Positions 46,910 through 58,214 of a stretch of 64,000 nucleotides of DNA are shown piece after piece. Every line of letters starts with the position of its first letter. Within the stretch, counting starts at the first letter, position 1. The position numbers and the translations under genes were made by a program. The notes beneath the pieces were generated by a model. The model was not told where the DNA came from. It did no database searches and worked only from the letters and a program-made list of their open reading frames with translations. The DNA lies in contig JARUPY010000190.1 of NCBI GenBank assembly GCA_029817715.1, positions 372,001 to 436,000 of the forward strand, given 5' to 3'. This stretch comes from Melastoma dodecandrum (Eukaryota > Streptophyta > Magnoliopsida > Myrtales > Melastomataceae).

Positions 46910-47889
46910 TGTTCGCGCACGAAACGGATCACGTCGGAAATATTTGGCAATGGACTCACAGTAATTGTATTGTGGTCGCCAGTAAGAAGATGTACAATTT
47001 TATTGAAATTAAATACAAGTCTTACAATCTTAAGGAGTAAAGGAAACAGGGCTTACAGCCATTGAAAAACGGAAAACAAGTGCAAGTATTGACAACGTCG
47101 TGGAAATCTGTGACGGTGGGGAACTTGTGACGAAGGCCTTGGAAGCTCGCTCCGTCGGTGGTGGTTGCTGGCGGGAGGCTGTGACGAAGGCCCTACGAGC
47201 TCACTCCGTCGGTGGTGTCGCTGGCGGGGGGATGACGGCAAAGGCCCTACGAGCTCACTCTGCTGGTGGAAAGGGGGGTTTGACCGATGAACCGGGTCAA
47301 GGTGTCTAATTTCCTAAGGTTGACGAACAAACTTCAGTGTTTTGGCTGGGTGTATTCGTGCCCTGTTTTGGAAAATCCCTCTGCTATTTATAGAGGATTT
47401 GTACGCGTAACAGATAAATCTTTTATAGATGGTGTTACAGATCGTGATCCCTAATGTCGTGGGAGTGTCTCAACAACCCCCTTGTTATATGGGATCACGT
47501 TCCTGGATATTTAAGATCAGTTACGATCTTTAGCAAACGTGATTAAAAATGAATAAATTTATTCCAACCTCGTCGACTTGACCGACCTGTACGGACTGCG
47601 ATCGACTTGGTCGACTTTATCCAGGATTCCGTCGATTCGACTCTACTAGTAGACCTAACTACTGTTAAGTCATCTTGATTGGCTTTGATCACCATGTTCC
47701 TTCATCGTGAGTCGACTTAGTCGACCCCGTTTATTAGTCGACCTAGTCGACTTTGTCATAAATCGACCTAGTCGATTTCATCGTGAGTCGGCCTAGACGA
47801 TTACGTCTTGGGCCGGCTCGTAGTATTACTTGAGGGAGTACTGGGTTCCTGTTCTAAACCCAGGCCCAAAATTAATTGCCATGTCAACA
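46910..47889 (-). repeat. LTR (left copy, 3' LTR in element orientation) of the miniature element
   Basis: 980 bp. It contains three tandem ~55-bp units around 47112-47275 (GACGAAGGCC...CTCCGTCGGTGGTG) and a cluster of GTCGAC/CCTAGTCGA motifs at 47570-47810. The minus-strand TATA box is at 47384-47393. ORFs here repeat exactly in the other LTR and are not genes. Confidence 0.93.
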
Positions 47890-48023
47890 TAAGCCCCCCT
47901 TTTTATGCTGGGTTGGCTATGCCGACTCAGCAAAAATCATACCCTATATAAAGGAGAATCGTCGTCCTTTTCCCTTAGATGAGTATTCCTCGGCATGTGC
48001 TCCCACTGTGGTCGCCAAAAACG

Positions 48024-49003
48024 TGTTCGCGCACGAAACGGATCACGTCGGAAATATTTGGCAATGGACTCACAGTAATTGTATTGTGGTCGCCAGTAAG
48101 AAGATGCACAATTTTATTGAAATTAAATACAAGTCTTACAATCTTAAGGAGTAAAGGAAACAGGGCTTACAGCCATTGAAAAACGGAAAACAAGTGCAAG
48201 TATTGACAACGTCGTGGAAATCTGTGACGGTGGGGAACTTGTGACGAAGGCCTTGGAAGCTCGCTCCGTCGGTGGTGGTTGCTGGCGGGAGGCTGTGACG
48301 AAGGCCCTACGAGCTCACTCCGTCGGTGGTGTCGCTGGCGGGGGGATGACGGCAAAGGCCCTACGAGCTCACTCTGCTGGTGGAAAGGGGGGTTTGACCG
48401 ATGAACCGGGTCAAGGTGTCTAATTTCCTAAGGTTGACGAACAAACTTCAGTGTTTTGGCTGGGTGTATTCGTGCCCTGTTTTGGAAAATCCCTCTGCTA
48501 TTTATAGAGGATTTGTACGCGTAACAGATAAATCTTTTATAGATGGTGTTACAGATCGTGATCCCTAATGTCGTGGGAGTGTCTCAACAACCCCCTTGTT
48601 ATATGGGATCACGTTCCTGGATATTTAAGATCAGTTACGATCTTTAGCAAACGTGATTAAAAATGAATAAATTTATTCCAACCTCGTCGACTTGACCGAC
48701 CTGTACGGACTGCGATCGACTTGGTCGACTTTATCCAGGATTCCGTCGATTCGACTCTACTAGTAGACCTAACTACTGTTAAGTCATCTTGATTGGCTTT
48801 GATCACCATGTTCCTTCATCGTGAGTCGACTTAGTCGACCCCGTTTATTAGTCGACCTAGTCGACTTTGTCATAAATCGACCTAGTCGATTTCATCGTGA
48901 GTCGGCCTAGACGATTACGTCTTGGGCCGGCTCGAAGTATTACTTGAGGGAGTACTGGGTTCCTGTTCTAAACCCAGGCCCAAAATTAATTGCCATGTCA
49001 ACA
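48024..49003 (-). repeat. LTR (right copy, 5' LTR in element orientation) of the miniature element
   Basis: 980 bp, same internal repeats as the left copy. The differences seen are GATGCACAA against GATGTACAA, and CTCGAAGTA against CTCGTAGTA. Confidence 0.93.
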
Positions 49004-50042
49004 ACCTTCCAAGAAGATTTCCCCTCCGAGCAAAACCAAGGTCGTGCGGAGCTCGGCCGGGGAGTATTGATTAGGATGAGCTTCCACCAAGGAAAAGATA
49101 ACCATGGCAGCTACAGTGATGAGTATGGTGGTGGTACGAGAAAAGGCACCCCATGCAGAGGCTGCCACGTACGCCTTGGTGTAGAGAACATCGAACATGA
49201 GCCCGAGCTCAATCTCGATGATCTTAAAAATGGACCACAAGTTCCTGCCATCTAGCAGGGCTCGGCTTTTATCGCGGTCCAAGGTAAAGAGGCTGAAATC
49301 AACAAAGACAGGCTGAGAAATCTGGAAGAGTTCCTCTGCTGTTGACAGCTCTTCCAGGGTGAGGATTTCATTGGGGATACTGGGTAAATCCGAGTCGATC
49401 TGAAGGATGTCTTCTCGAAGTGGGACCTCATTCACTTGGTGAGGCACGACCCGGAACCCTTCGGCAATCATCAGCTTCTGCTCCTCGACGACCTTGGAGA
49501 AATCCGAGGGGCCAGAGGAAATCGAACTGCGGAACCTCTCAGAGCTAGCCAACCACAGGACGCAAACCCTCTCGCCATACTTGATCAACCCAGCTAGCAG
49601 CATCCCAATCGTCAGCGCCAAGAGGGCCGAATCATTCCACGTAGCCACAAAGACGTAAAGGCTCATCCCGGCCTGGGTACACAAGGATAGCAAGTGCCTC
49701 GACCAGACCTCGTTGTCCTCAAGGGATTAGGCAGTTATCGTTTCAGGACAACCCAGGTGCAGCAACGGAAGGGCGCCCAAAACGCATTCAGCTGGATGCT
49801 GTGGTCCTTCTTAGGGAGGGACGCCCTCGCTACCCTGGTAGTGAGATTGCATAGACCGCCACTGCGTTGGCCGACAGGTAGGCAATCCAGGTGAACAAGG
49901 TGGATAGTATACCACAAGTATATCTGCGGCGTTTGCCCATGATTATCAAAAAGATTTGAATGGTCAGGCTCAAGAGCACCACTCCAGGGGGCTCCCATTC
50001 GTGCCAGAGGCTCTTGAAGAAATCCACAGCCGCCCTTCTATC
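49004..50042 (-). pseudogene. DUF4220-family membrane protein pseudogene (N-terminal half)
   Basis: Read right to left. 50027-49830 is FFKSLWHEWEPPGVVLLSLT, then IQIFLIIMGKRRRYTCG and FTWIAYLSANAVAVYAISL, the typical N-terminus and first membrane helices of plant DUF4220 proteins. A frameshift follows, then LLHLGCPETITA, a stop near 49728, and 49693-49004: LLSLCTQAGMSLYVFVATW and LLAGLIKYGERVCVLWLAS, ending LGGEIFLEG at the miniature-element insertion. No in-frame ATG is certain. The copia element at 50094 sits just upstream, probably in the leader or promoter. The C-terminal DUF594 part is absent here; a DUF594 fragment lies at 11480-11700. Confidence 0.82.
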
Positions 50043-50093
50043 GGAAGTGATGCTGCCCCCGACGCGGTCGCCAAGAGTTAATGACGACTGACT

Positions 50094-50468
50094 TGTTAAA
50101 GATCAACAACTACTTTCCAAGTTTCTCGAAGGTACTAGAAAGTTCTAGAATAATCCGGTAAGTTTCTAGATAAATTTAGAATTCTCTAGAACATATTAGA
50201 AACTTGGAGAAGTCTTTAGAAAATTCTAGAGGATCAATCCTAGCCGTACATGTGGAATAATCCTAGCCGTAGGATGAGGAGGCCAACTAGTATAAATAGA
50301 GGTGAGGAGCCTCATTTGTAACAATCATCCAAGAATCCAAGTATTTGAAGTAGTGGAGTGTTGGCTTCAAGTGATAGTGTTTCACTTCCTCTTCTTCCGA
50401 GCTTAGGAGTTCGAAGTCTGCTCAAAGACTAGCGTTCGCCTTGTTCAACGCTAAGTCGAGATCCAACA
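50094..50468 (+). repeat. 5' LTR of the copia element
   Basis: 375 bp, TGTTAAAGATC to GATCCAACA. TATA box TATAAATAGA at 50291-50300. It contains direct repeats of AATCCTAGCCGTA and a cluster of TTCTAGAA-like motifs. Confidence 0.95.
50138..50150 (+). promoter_or_regulatory. Perfect heat-shock-element-like motif in the copia 5' LTR
   Basis: GAAAGTTCTAGAA fits GAAnnTTCnnGAA exactly, the three-unit heat-shock factor site. A further TTCTCGAA lies at 50123-50130. The site is about 140 bp upstream of the TATA box. Heat-activated copia elements such as ONSEN use such sites; activity here is inferred only. Confidence 0.6.
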
Positions 50469-50678
50469 TTTGGTATCAGAGCCAGGTTGGTCGGGTTGTC
50501 GGGGACGAGCTGCCGAAGTCCAGCGGTGATTCTGCTGAAGTCCAGCAGAGTTTTTTTTTTTTTTTTTTGCCGAAGTCCAGCGGAGGTTCTGCCGAAGTTC
50601 TATCAAGGAAGCTGCAATCCGGGATTGCGTTGGGCATAGGTCGGGGACCAGGCTACGCTTCCAGAAAGTAAATTAGGT

Positions 50679-51485
50679 ATGGCAGAATTTAATACTGTCG
50701 GCATGATGAAGAAATTAAACAACCAGAATTATAGCACGTGGAAGACGTGCATAGAATCTTACTTACAAGGCCAAGATCTCTGGGAGATCATTGGTGGGAG
50801 CGAGACCATTCCACCGGAGGAAGATGCTGTCGCTTTGAGGAAATGGCGAATTAAGGCAGGGAAGGCCATGTTCGCCATAAAGACTACTATAGAGGAGGAA
50901 ATGCTTGAGCATATAAGGTACGCCACTACTCCAAAAGATGCCTGGGATATACTAGCGACTAGGTTCTCTAAGAAGAATGATATGAGACTACAGTTGCTAG
51001 AGAATGACTTGCTGGCAGTTAGACAAGGAGATTTAGGAATTAACCAATTCTTTACAAAAGTAAAGTCTATTTGCCGGGAGATATCAGAGTTAGACCCAGG
51101 ATCCAGGATTAGCGATGATAGGATGAGGAGGATTATTATCCATGGCTTAAGGCCAGAATATAGGGGATTTATTGCGGCGGTGCAAGGATGGCCCACGCCG
51201 CCATCGCTAGAAGACCTGGAAAATTTGCTAGCTAATCAGGAGACGCTAGCAAAACAATTGGCAGGCATAACCTTAAAATATGAAGATGAGGCGTTATATA
51301 GTAATAGGGGAAGAAGCTATACTAAGAATAAAAGGAGTGAGGAGAGAAGATTCCCACAAGGCAGTAGAAGTGAGCGACGTGAGCAGCAACCGAATAGACT
51401 ACAACAACAGAAGAGAGTAGGCAAACCGGCTCAGCGGAAGGATGCAGAATGCTTCAACTGTGGTAAGAAGGGACATTACGCCTGA
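50679..51485 (+). pseudogene. Copia gag, ending at a stop inside the zinc knuckle
   Basis: Starts ATG with MAEFNTVGMMKKLNNQNYSTW (usual copia gag opening), then WDILATRFSKKND and LRPEYRGFIAAVQGWP. The C-terminal zinc knuckle begins CFNCGKKGHYA and is cut by TGA at 51483-51485 before its last cysteine. The same frame then continues without break to 53477, so gag and pol were one polyprotein. With the stop, the product would be a gag lacking a complete nucleic-acid-binding knuckle. Confidence 0.9.
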
Positions 51486-53477
51486 GACTGTTGGTTCAAG
51501 AAGAAAAACGTAGAAGGAAATGCTGCCACATCAAGCAGTCAAGACGGAGACAAATCTGAAGAAGAGTGGAACCTTGAAGCATCTCTTGCCGTGCTAGAAG
51601 AACAGCAATTGTTGGAAGACCAGGCTCTTGCAGTAGTCCACAATAAATCGGTGGACTACGCAGAAAATTGGATATTTGACTCGGGGTGCTCCAACCATAT
51701 GACGGGTGATCAGGAGAAGCTACAGGAACTGTCAGAATACAAAGGACAGCGAGTCGTCGTCACCGCTAACAACTCAAAACTACCCATTGCTCATATTGGG
51801 AAGACTGTCATAGAAGGTGATGACAGTTCCAACAAGGTTCAACTGCAGGGAGTCTACCATGTCCCTGCTATAAAGAAGAATCTTCTGTCAGTAGCCCAAC
51901 TGACAGCCCCTGGCAATTTCGTGGTGTTCGGGCCAGAAGATGTGAAAGTCTACCGTGAGCTAAAGTTCTCTGGGACGCCGTTCATGGAAGGACGGAAGGT
52001 AAACTCCATCTATGTGATGTCAGCAGAATCGGCATACATAGATAAGGTAAAGAGGAATGAGACAGTTGACCTGTGGCATGAGAGGCTTGGACACGTCGGA
52101 TACCACAAGTTAAAGGTGATGATGAGCAAGGAGATGTTGAAGGGTCTCCCGCAACTTGAAGTAAGTGTTGACAACATCTGCTCAGGCTGTCAATACGGAA
52201 AGGCACATCAGTTACCGTATGAAGACTCCAAGTATAGAGCCGAAGAACCATTGCAGTTGATTCACTCAGATGTGTTTGGTCCTGTGAAGCATCCATCAGT
52301 AGGTGGCTACAAATACATGGTGACCTTCATCGACGACTACTCGAGGTATGTGTGGGTAGACTTCATGAAAGAGAAGACAGAGGTCATACAAAAATTCAGA
52401 GAGTTTAAGATCCAGGCAGAAAGCGAATTGCAGAAGAAGATAAGATGTATGCGCACAGATAATGGAGGAGAATACACCTCACAAGAGTTTACACAGTACC
52501 TCAAGGAGTCAAAGATAAGAAGACAACTGACATGCCCTTACACGCCACAACAGAATGGTGTGGCAGAAAGAAAGAATAGGCATCTTGCAGAGGTATGCAG
52601 AAGCATGTTGCACGCAAGGAATGTCCCGGGAAGATACTGGGCAGAGTGCATGAAGACAGCTGCAGATGTTGCAAATAGGCTACCGCAAGCTCGCCTTGAG
52701 TTCAAGACACCATTCGAGCTACTCTGGAAAATGAAGCCTACAGTGAGTCACTTTCGGGTCTTTGGGTGCGTCTGCTATGTCTTCATCCCTAGCCACTTGC
52801 GGAGCAAGTTCGACAAGAAGGCGACCAAGTGTATCTTCGTAGGATACGACACAGAGAGGAAAGGATGGAGATGCTGCGATCCTACGACCAACAAGTGCAC
52901 CGTATCAAGGAACGTTGTTTTCGATGAAGCAACTTCTTGGTGGTCACCCTCAACAATAGAAGAAAACAAGGATCACATTAAGCAGGGGGAGCTAGTAACA
53001 ATAAAACCAACTTTTGAAGAAACTGAAGAAGGGCCTTCTATAATAAGAAATGATGATACAGAAGAAGAGAGACCTTGGCAAACAGGAGTGTACCAAAGGT
53101 CCTCTGAGGAGAATGCAACAGAAGAAGAAACTGGTGACGGGATGACACCGTTGAGAAGATCCACTAGGCAACGGAGACCGCCAACACGATACATAGACGC
53201 ATCACTTGCGGAAGATATAGATCCACATGAGCCATCAACTTATGAAGAAGCATCCAAGCACAAGGTATGGCGAGAAGCGATGAGAGAAGAGATTAGAGCA
53301 TTAGAGGATAATCAAACTTGGGATTTGGTGCCCAAACCTAACAAGGTTATACCGATATCCTGCAAGTCGGTCTATAAGGTGAAAGCTCGCATAGATAGTT
53401 CAGTGGAGAGATACAAGGCTCGTCCCGTCACTCGAGGAATTTCAAGTATAACTCGGCAGGATAAAAAGAGAAAGTAG
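51486..53477 (+). pseudogene. Copia protease-integrase, RT truncated
   Basis: In frame with gag. Protease: [11 protein letters not shown] at about 51675. Integrase zinc finger: [13 protein letters not shown] ... CSGCQYGK. Catalytic core: [28 protein letters not shown], and [14 protein letters not shown] (D, D, E). The post-integrase segment has the copia motif [13 protein letters not shown]. The RT region opens normally ([18 protein letters not shown]) and reaches ERYKAR, then passes into a short tail and a stop at 53475. All RT catalytic motifs and RNase H are missing. The truncation abuts the polypurine tract, so it is an internal deletion. Confidence 0.92.
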
Positions 53478-53491
53478 TCGTTGAGGGGGAG

Positions 53492-53866
53492 TGTTAAAGA
53501 TCAACAACTACTTTCCAAGTTTCTCGAAGGTACTAGAAAGTTCTAGAATAATCCGGTAAGTTTCTAGATAAATTTAGAATTCTCTAGAACATATTAGAAA
53601 CTTGGAGAAGTCTTTAGAAAATTCTAGAGGATCAATCCTAGCCGTACATGTGGAATAATCCTAGCCGTAGGATGAGGAGGCCAACTAGTATAAATAGAGG
53701 TGAGGAGCCTCATTTGTAACAATCATCCAAGAATCCAAGTATTTGAAGTAGTGGAGTGTTGGCTTCAAGTGATAGTGTTTCACTTCCTCTTCTTCCGAGC
53801 TTAGGAGTTCGAAGTCTGCTCAAAGACTAGCGTTCGCCTTGTTCAACGCTAAGTCGAGATCCAACA
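53492..53866 (+). repeat. 3' LTR of the copia element
   Basis: 375 bp, no difference from the 5' LTR found by eye. It has the same heat-shock-like motif at 53536-53548. Confidence 0.95.
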
Positions 53867-53871
53867 TGACT

Positions 53872-54900
53872 ATGTGCAGAGAAACCTATCGTCGTCAAAA
53901 GGAGGAGCATTTTCGGGTGTCGTTTCGATTCTTTCTGGGATTTGATTGATTTAAACTCTGTGTGGGGTTCAAAGAGCTGATTTTGCATCTCAAGATGTTG
54001 CAAGAGTTATATCTGTAAGCGAACACCGTAAACGATTTGGGACACCAAGAACGGGGAAAACGGAGGCGTACCTGATTGCGCCATGATCTCCAATAGAAAG
54101 AACGCGGAAGTGACGATCCTTAGCAGCAATCCTGAAGTGACGAACAGTATAATCTGCAGCAAGAAAAACGGCGCCCTAGGTCTTCCCCTTTTTCTGATAA
54201 AACGGCCGATGGAACAACAATCCTTAGGTTATCAGCGAAAGAGGGGACCTAGCGCTTACATTAGTCGACGGGCCCTTCCATCACGGACTTACGCCGATAC
54301 TTGGCCTACACCGAATTGCTGTCCAGCCCACATCATACAATAACCGAGATGTTGTAAAAGTCCATAACAAAGATCACCGAACCTCAATGACTATCATGCA
54401 TTGTCCCGTAAACAACATACAACCTGGTTTTTCAAGATAGATAAAATATAATTAATTATAGCCCAAAGAAATTTTATAAACAAAACAAAAGAAAGAAAAC
54501 AAAAAGAAGAATATATTAAGAAATGTGGTCGGCCACGTGAACAAGATGGGATTGATTGACTCTAACCAAAAGGAAGAATATATTTATTTATTGGATGTAA
54601 TTATTATTTGAGATCCAATCTTAATAAAAAAAGATTAAAAATATATTGGTATACAAAAACGACAAAAACTTGACAGGCTGGGCTTATAGTAAACATTACT
54701 AAACTAATGTAAAAGATTAGTAATTAAAGTCAGGAAGTATTGTTCCGAGTTTTTAGGTGGATTTTTTATTTTTCATGTATATATTTTTATTAATTAATTG
54801 ATTAAGTTTAACTTGAGTCAAAACATTTTAATCACTTCATAATAATACGTGTTAATCCCTTGTCTTTGGCCAATTTTAATGAATTCCAAGCTGAGAGACA
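53872..54900. other. Intergenic, nothing firm before the TNL-B segment
   Basis: The first part is the former upstream region of the DUF4220 gene. From about 54555 on it matches 14906-15250 downstream of TNL-A. No supported ORF. Confidence 0.45.
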
Positions 54901-54961
54901 CAACGATTGAATATAAGATTAATCATTCAGTTGAGACAGAGTACATCATTCAACCTTCAAT

Positions 54962-57900
54962 TCAATTCTCATCTCTTTTTCGTTTGTTGTGATATAGACG
55001 ATACGGGCCATCAAATGACACGAATTCCCAGTTTTTAATTATCAAGCGGCAGTCTCCCACCATACCGGGCACGCTTAACAGAGAGGGGCATGCTTCAAAC
55101 TTCACCCTCTTCAAACTTCTCAAGTTTGACAGGTCTGGGATTTCACCCGCGAAACCACAGTAGGAGACCAGTAAATCCTCTAAGCGCTCCATTCTCTCTA
55201 CCCCAGAAAAGTCAATGCATTCACACGCATACAGCTGTAAGTAGCAAATCATCGTCAACGATCCTAAATTGGACAACCTGAAGTCCAGCGAAGTCCTACT
55301 TTGCATTGACAACCATAATCTACGCAAGGACGAAGGAAGCTGCGATGGGGATGAAATGTCGCAATCAAACATATAGAGATCCTGCAGCAGCCAGGACAAG
55401 GAACCCAAATTAGTAGAAAGAATACCACCGACATTCAAACTTAATTTCTGCAACCCATATAGCTTCTCTAACCCCTCTACGTCCTCAGCGAGACGACCTA
55501 AATCCAGCGATCGGAGGCTGGTGAGTCTGTAAAGATTGCATCTTGCAAGGTTTGGCACCTCTCACAATGGAATTATAAAAGAAATGAATAATTGGAAAAT
55601 TTTCAATACCTCAAGCTTCTTTAGATTGCCGATCGAGAGCTTACATGACCTTAAACAATACAAACGGAGTCTTCTCAAGTCCTCTAGCCTCCCAATAGAC
55701 TCTGGAAATTCCAAAGCATCGGAACAGGACAAATAGAGCTCTCGCAGAGCTTTTGCAGATCCGAGCTCTTCTGGTAACCTTGTCAAGCCGAAACAGTCTA
55801 CTATAATCAGGCGTTTAAGATACCCTAATATACCGATAGAACTGGGAATTTCTATCAAACTCGTGCAAAATGAGAGTTTAATTGTCTCCAGCTTTGGGAA
55901 ACGAGAGAGGTCGGGCAGTCTTGTAATGTCCGCATTCTCGATATCAAGTACTCTCAAATTACCCATTCTCTATTAAAACAAAAAACACGAGTATCATCCC
56001 ACGATTAGGTAATGTTGATTTTCTGCTTCATGAAAAATGGATACAAGGGAAAGGAAATTAATACCAGGTCTTCCATTAAATTGTCCGTAATTCCATCCCC
56101 CCAAAGCTCGAGAATGACGAGTCTGTCCATCTTGAAGAAATCGGGATTAGGTTTGGGATACCCCAAGATTAGCCACAATAGATTCGTCTGGAAATTCCTA
56201 CACTTTCCATTAAATCCTCTTCCACTAGATATGTTGAGAAACCTGAGATTGGACATGCCCTTGAATTCCTTCCCGGTAAAAGATGCCCGAGTACCTCTCA
56301 GGTTAACGGCTAAAACACGATCGGTGCCCTGGTAGGAAAACGTAAAGGAAATGAGGAAGCCAAAGAGAGAGACCGAGTCCAACCCAATAAATCAGGAAAA
56401 TATTATTAATTAATATTACCATTTGCTTTTGTTTTATGACATTACGGGCCAATTTAGGATCCCACAGCCTGCTGCGCTTGCCGGGGCTCTCTGAATTAAC
56501 AATCCCCCTTCCCATCTCTCTAATTAAGTCATGCATCCAAAACTCATCTTCTTCTTCTTCATCATCTGCCCGCATATCGTAAGTATTGACATTCCGTACC
56601 TTTATCAAAGATTTGTTCTGGAGGACATCCAATCCACTTTTAGGAAAAAAACCACAGGCTTCCCACATGTAACTCACATGCTTCCTTCGCATCACAACAT
56701 TGTCGAAACAAGCAATGTCCAGAAAAATCTGCTTCTCACTTTCGTCTAAGTCATCATAGCTGATACGCAGCTTACTCAAGACGTCTTTGGGAGGCACTCG
56801 CTCCAGCTTCTCCAATGTATGTTCCCATTTAATCTTTTCCTTTCGGAATAAGAGCCCTCCGATCACTTTCAAAGCTAAGGGAAGATTTCCGGACATACGA
56901 ATAATCCGCTTCGATAAATCAACAAAGTCATTTGGAAGCCCCTCACCACGAAATGCGTGCCAACTGAAGAGTTCCAGAGCATGATCATCGTTCAATCCCT
57001 CCACTTCATAAGCAGTAACACTAGGACTCATAAGGCCCTCGCAAACGCTCTTATCCCTTGTCGTGACGATAATTATCGTTCCCGGACCGAAGAAATCGAA
57101 ATTTCCAACCAAATTTTCGAGCTGAATACTCTCGCTGACATCATCAAAAACGATAAGGACCCTTCTGTCGCGGAGCCTTCTTTGGATCTCATTCATTCCA
57201 TCGCTAGAGTCACCAATTTCTCCTTCCGATTTGCCGAAGATATCCCTCAATAGCTTCGTTTGCAACATTTCAACACCCCTCACACCAGTCGACAAGGAGT
57301 CTCGCACATCGGCAAGGAAGCAGCATCCATCGAATCGGGAAGAGATTCTGTTGAAGATGACATTCGCCAGTGTTGTCTTCCCAATGCCCCCCATGCCGTG
57401 CATCATCACAACATGTCGTTCAACATGAGAACTCAAATTCAACGTGCCCATTACATTCTCCACGCGATCATCCATCCCTACGAGATGATCCGGCAAAATC
57501 CTATCTTTGATGTTCAGCATGTTTAGAATAACCGCAACCACAGCACTAACAAATTCGCCCATCCTGCCCGAAATCATAGGGAGATCAAGTTGTTGAAAAG
57601 CAACATGGAAAAGCTCAAAGGAAACAACAGCAGTTGAAATATCTGAAATGACATAAATAATTATATAAAAAAGAGAAAGGTTAAAGATGATGAGTTATAT
57701 ACCCCTTATCTTTTTTGTATTGCTCACCACGGATACCTCCTACCTTCTTCAGAGCTTCCTCCCACAATTTCACATCCTCTTCCTTGTATTTTTCTTTGTG
57801 CGTCTCGAGGGCTTCCCGGTACAGATCGGTTTTCAGCTTCACGTCGCTGGGGCTTACATCGTAGAAGATGGGCAAGATGACTTTCCTAGAGGCTGGGTCC

Positions 57901-58214
57901 CTGCGGCAGTCCACCATCATGGCGAGTTCTCGGAGGCACCACGCACTCGATGCGTAGTCTTTGGAGAAGACAACAACGTAGATCCTAGAGTCCGGGACAG
58001 CTCGCCGGAGCTCGTCCCCGATCTCTTCGCCAAGACGGACCTCCTCCGTGTCCCTGAACACGCGTATCCCCTTTTCCTTCATGAACACGTAAAGGAAGTC
58101 GGTGATGTTGTTCCGGGTGTCGGGTCCCCTGAAGCTAACGAACACATCGTAAGCAGATCCGTCGGGGGTGTTCAGAGTGCCGCGGCTAGTCCCTGCTTCC
58201 GATGTCCCCGCCAT
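54962..58214 (-). pseudogene. TNL-B: TIR-NB-ARC-LRR resistance gene with one in-frame stop in the LRR exon
   Basis: Same four-exon layout as TNL-A. Exon 1 (58214-57703) TIR: DVFVSFRGPDTRNN, SSAWCLREL. Exon 2 (57563-56420) NB-ARC: HGMGGIGKTTLA with normal Walker A, VLIVFDDV, TTRDKS, NLPLALKV, WMHDLI. Exon 3 (56328-56065): GTDRVLAVNLRGT, FKGMSNLRFLN. Exon 4 from 55969: LRRs (RLPDLSRFPKLE, LPEELGSAKALREL). A TGA at 55564-55562 interrupts the frame, where TNL-A has a serine codon; the frame then stays open to 54962 with the last LRRs and a basic tail. The start is fixed at MAGTSEAGTS because the upstream ATG (58414) is in another frame. As written it would give TIR-NB-ARC with about half the LRRs, perhaps still able to signal. 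Confidence 0.9.

Larger units (their letters stand above)
46910..49003 (-). mobile_element. Miniature LTR retrotransposon (two 980-bp LTRs, 134-bp interior)
   Basis: Direct repeats 46910-47889 and 48024-49003 are both 980 bp, TGTT...AACA, and differ at two sites that I see. The target duplication ACCTT flanks it (46905-46909, 49004-49008). The interior is only 47890-48023. On the minus strand it starts after the LTR with TTTTTGGCGACCACAGTGGGA (the primer site, similar to the Tat-type TGGCGACTCC.CTGGGGA) and ends with AAAAAGGGGGGCTTA, a polypurine tract. So the element is oriented minus and has every cis signal but no coding sequence. The LTR carries a TATA box (CTATAAATAG, minus strand) at 47384-47393. 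The LTRs are longer than those of classic TRIM elements. Confidence 0.93.
50094..53866 (+). mobile_element. Ty1/copia LTR retrotransposon, young, RT/RNase H deleted
   Basis: 375-bp LTRs at 50094-50468 and 53492-53866 look identical throughout. The target duplication TGACT is at 50089-50093 and 53867-53871. Primer site TGGTATCAGAGCCAGG (50471 on) is the initiator-Met type; the polypurine tract is TTGAGGGGGAG before 53492. Inside is a single gag-protease-integrase frame that stops shortly after the start of RT, so RT and RNase H are missing. The insertion is very recent; it moved with enzymes from a relative or lost RT after insertion. Confidence 0.95.

Noticed and set aside
47053..47309. Short ORFs on both strands repeated at 48167-48423
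   Set aside because: They are LTR sequence of the miniature element with internal 55-bp repeats; identical copies exist only because LTRs are paired.
46910..49003. Simple tandem duplication of about 1.1 kb
   Set aside because: The target duplication ACCTT, TG...CA ends, primer site and polypurine tract show an LTR element rather than a tandem repeat.
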